Origin: Panagrolaimus kolymaensis
Lineage: Eukaryota; Nematoda; Chromadorea; Rhabditida; Panagrolaimidae
DNA length: 64,000 nucleotides
Direction: 5' to 3'
Assembly (NCBI GenBank): GCA_028622995.1
Contig: JAJQJQ010000038.1
Location: forward strand, 1,612,001 to 1,676,000
Part shown: piece by piece, positions 61,601 to 64,000 of the stretch
How the letters are laid out: each line of letters starts with the position of its first letter
Numbering within the stretch: the stretch's first letter is position 1
The notes under the pieces: model-generated
Seen by the model: the letters and a program-made list of their open reading frames with translations, nothing else
Told to the model about the DNA's origin: nothing
The model's database searches: none
Translations under genes and position numbers: made by a program

Positions 61601-62112
61601 AGAAATGTTACTTTTATTCCTCCTACAGCACATTTCCTTCAATGGAAGCAACAATTAAAAAAGTAAGCAAATTAAAGGTTTATTTTTTAAATAAAATTTC
61701 TTCTTCAGATGCGGTTATTCAGATGAAAGCATTCGCGATTCATGCGAAAAATATGATCTATCGATTCGACTCGATATGGATGATCTTGATGAATGGAGAC
61801 GTTGCAGACTTGTTGAAAGAGATCTTGCAGTAAAATATAGTAAAATGGATCCAATGCTTAAGGAAGTTGCTTATCAAAGGCGGTAAAAAATTATAGATTT
61901 TTTAAAGAAAATAATTAACCATAAGATATTAATATTATAGTTTCAATGCTCGCGTTGGCCTTTTGGAAGAAAAAATTTATTCCATGGATAAAACATTAAA
62001 TGGAATTGCAAAAAAATATGACTCGTTTAGCTTTGAAAAGAAAGTTAAAAACGCGGATGAAAAGCATGAAAAGAAACAAGATGATTTAACACCCACCGAA
62101 GAAAAGCTTTAA
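58693..62112 (+). CDS. PKD2: Polycystin-2-like (TRPP) cation channel
   Basis: A TRP-family channel; PKD-2 acts in cilia of nematode male sensory neurons. Exons 58693-58848, 58893-59078, 59129-59261, 59327-59676, 60158-60276, 60375-60828, 60884-61360, 61417-61515, 61565-61662, 61709-61882 and 61941-62112 give 805 aa. The cytosolic N-terminus has a duplicated acidic module ending GGFEGSD. TM1 is in TEFMVYILFLFIMTVTVF. The large extracellular (TOP) loop runs from PRLRILKV to WVDRTTRAIFVDFAVFN. S2-S4 follow, then the pore region near ALVRMLMGDMDYYALERAS, and S6 LLNMFLAIINN. An EF-hand-like segment with a poor calcium loop and a short coiled coil (VGLLEEKIYSMDKTL) end the protein. The intron at 59677-60157 carries a transposon inserted at its donor. 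Confidence 0.92.
59677..59684 (+). repeat. Target site duplication, left copy (also the 5' splice site)
   Basis: GTACAAAT directly follows the exon codon AAA, so its first two bases are the intron's GT donor. Confidence 0.85.
60064..60084. repeat. Hairpin inside the transposon
   Basis: TTGCTTGCTT and AAGCAAGCAA flank a single central base, a near-perfect palindrome close to the right end of the element. Confidence 0.75.
60111..60118 (+). repeat. Target site duplication, right copy
   Basis: A second GTACAAAT directly follows the right inverted repeat. With the element removed, the intron would be 47 nt, the normal size here. Confidence 0.85.
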
Positions 62113-62380
62113 AAACTTTAAAAAAAGTAAACTAATTATTATTTTTTAAGAAAAGCATTAAAAGTATTTATTTTTACAAAACTCATTTAATCACCAATTT
62201 TTATTAAATACTGTATTATTAATATTTTTTGTAAACATAATAAAATTATTGTAACAGAATCTTTTATGTTTTGTTTAAAACAATTTATTAAAAAAGTACA
62301 TAGAAAAAGATAAATAAATAACGCGTTTAAAAAAGATAGTTAAAACACAGAAAACTTCGATACTAAAACAATTTTTTTTA
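62113..62380. other. Spacer between convergent genes
   Basis: 268 AT-rich bases with AATAAA-type words for both transcripts. Nothing else. Confidence 0.5.
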
Positions 62381-64000
62381 TTATTTAACAGCATTTGGGT
62401 TCTTTTTTAAAATTACAAGACCTTCAAGGAAAGGTGTCAAGGCAATATCTGAAATATTTTTAAAATCATTAAACCAAGTTTTTATAAAAAGCATTTATGA
62501 AGACTTACATTCATCCGTGGCCAATTCAGCCCGTTCACCAAATGCAAGCAAAACGGGAGTTGTATGAGTTTGGAAACCTGTGATAGTTTTGGGTTTACCT
62601 GCTTGAGCAACCACATCCACAGCTTGTCCAACTCTAACGGGAACATTAACTTGTTTAAGTTGACCAGGAGTATCGGAATCCTTGGCAGTGTTACCATCAT
62701 CAACAAGGGTGATAAGCATTCGAGGTTGAATAGCCAAAGAGAGGGAATAAATAAGATAATTTTGTTGATTGTTTAAAGCAGCTAAAAAATAAATAAACAG
62801 TTTTTTAGTTTTCATAAAACAGATAAAACTTTGTTGACGACTTACAAGTGTTATTATCCAAAAATGAAAAGCAAGTAACGAACAAAGCTGCTACTGAAGC
62901 AGGTGACATGATTTGTCGATCCGAATGGAAAGGATTCAAAGTCATTGTGCCTTTTCCCAAATGAGTTAAGCCTTGGGAAATACGAACAAGCATTAAACTT
63001 GTTGAATCTTTATGATGGTAACTCGCTAATTGACGAAGCATTGCAACCAATCGAGCATGATTGGTACCAGCTCCAACTAAACCCATAGCAAAAATAGCAT
63101 TTCTTGCAGTTTCAGCATCCGAATCATGAGAATATTTGCTTAAAGTTTCCAAAATATTTAATTGTGGATTTGAGATGGATAATAATGCAAGGGCTAATGG
63201 AACAGCTCGACGAATCACAGGTTCCCCATAACGCATAAGATGACCAAACATTCGTTGAGCCATTTGTGAGCCAATTTCTTCGCCCATTGCAATTAAACCA
63301 ATACCCAAAACTGCGACGCCTTGTTGAATGGAAAGATCAACCTTTTCATCTTTATCCTTTTCTTTTGGTGCTTCTTTGGTTCCCTTTTTCTTATCACGTT
63401 TATCTTCTTGTTCATAATGTTCAGAACAAATGTAAAGAAGATTTTGAATTTTGAGGACATTTCCTGTGCCAGCATAAGCGCAAACATCCACGAGGGTTGA
63501 AACCATACTTCCGAATGGTTCGGGTAATGATCGCAAACTTTCAACTAGGACTTCACTGCGTTGTTGGGTTCCTTAAAAATTAATAATATATAGTTTAATA
63601 TTTGTAAAATAAAGTGCTTAATCCTACCCAAGAAAATTAATGCAATTCCAAGTCCAACAAATCCCCAATTATGATCAGTTAAATCAACTTCGGTGCGTTC
63701 CATTAATAAAGTAAGCATTTCATTTGCTGCTTCATGATCGCCAGTTCCAACCAAAATTAAACCCAAAGACAATGCAGTAATGCCTTTGACTTCAGCATTT
63801 GCAGATGGTTTAGTATCATTAAGAACTTTTTTAAGTTCAAAAATAACACCGCCTTCTTCTTCTTTGATAACAGTTTCACGCTTGGAATTTGCATATGCAA
63901 GACCCAATCCAAAAGTAGATCCAATTCTCATACAATGTCGTTCACTATTGATATGATCCATGAGGAGGGCAGAGGCAGGATCGCATGGATCTTGAACTCC
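62381..64000 (-). CDS. PSMD2: 26S proteasome regulatory subunit RPN1 / PSMD2, C-terminal part
   Basis: The largest base subunit of the 19S particle; it docks ubiquitin shuttles and the deubiquitinase. The 5' end lies beyond base 64000. Visible exons are 63628 to the window edge, 62846-63571, 62509-62781 and 62381-62448. Repeats of the PC (proteasome/cyclosome) type are seen, for example [58 protein letters not shown] and [19 protein letters not shown] charged KEKE stretch ([18 protein letters not shown]) and the highly conserved C-terminal block ([37 protein letters not shown], then [11 protein letters not shown]) follow. Everything visible is intact. The family is unmistakable. Confidence 0.97.

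Overview
The window is eukaryotic and very AT-rich. Genes are split by short introns (mostly 45-130 nt) with T-rich TTTTAG or TTTCAG acceptors. The gene set points to a nematode: an UNC-8/DEL-1-type DEG/ENaC channel, an SLK/GCK-4-type kinase, a PKD2-type channel, and several start codons placed just after a strong splice acceptor, as in trans-spliced genes. I cannot name the species. Exon structures were assembled by hand from splice sites and reading frame; for every gene complete in the window the summed exons are a whole number of codons.

Left part (1-13.6 kb): the 5' end of an INPP5A-type inositol polyphosphate 5-phosphatase (minus); a TBCEL tubulin-cofactor-E-like protein (plus); an AMP-binding acyl-CoA synthetase (minus); a small orphan gene; an orphan type I membrane protein; and an UNC-8-type sodium channel subunit. 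Homeobox and metabolic part (13.9-19.8 kb): a TLX-class and an NK-2-class homeobox gene lie tail to tail with coding ends that appear to overlap, followed by a long AT-rich gap and a bifunctional delta-1-pyrroline-5-carboxylate synthase.

Middle (20-41.4 kb): a catalytically intact ADAM metalloprotease and an SLK/STK10 kinase on the minus strand; then three plus-strand genes (orphan coiled-coil protein, histidine phosphatase, WDR45-type PROPPIN), the first two spaced like a nematode operon; then a PX-domain SGK kinase, a CUB plus C-type-lectin membrane receptor, and an ankyrin-repeat protein, all minus.

Right part (43.6-64 kb): acetyl-CoA carboxylase with a 2.7 kb first intron, ribophorin I (OST subunit) without the usual cytosolic tail, cyclin T, a polycystin-2-like channel, and the 3' part of proteasome subunit RPN1/PSMD2 (minus, running off the right edge).

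The clearest unexpected object is a 426-bp non-autonomous hAT-like transposon (59685-60110). It has 11-bp perfect terminal inverted repeats and an 8-bp target duplication, and it sits in the PKD2-like gene exactly at a 5' splice site, so the duplication copied the splice donor. I see no tRNA, rRNA, CRISPR or viral gene.
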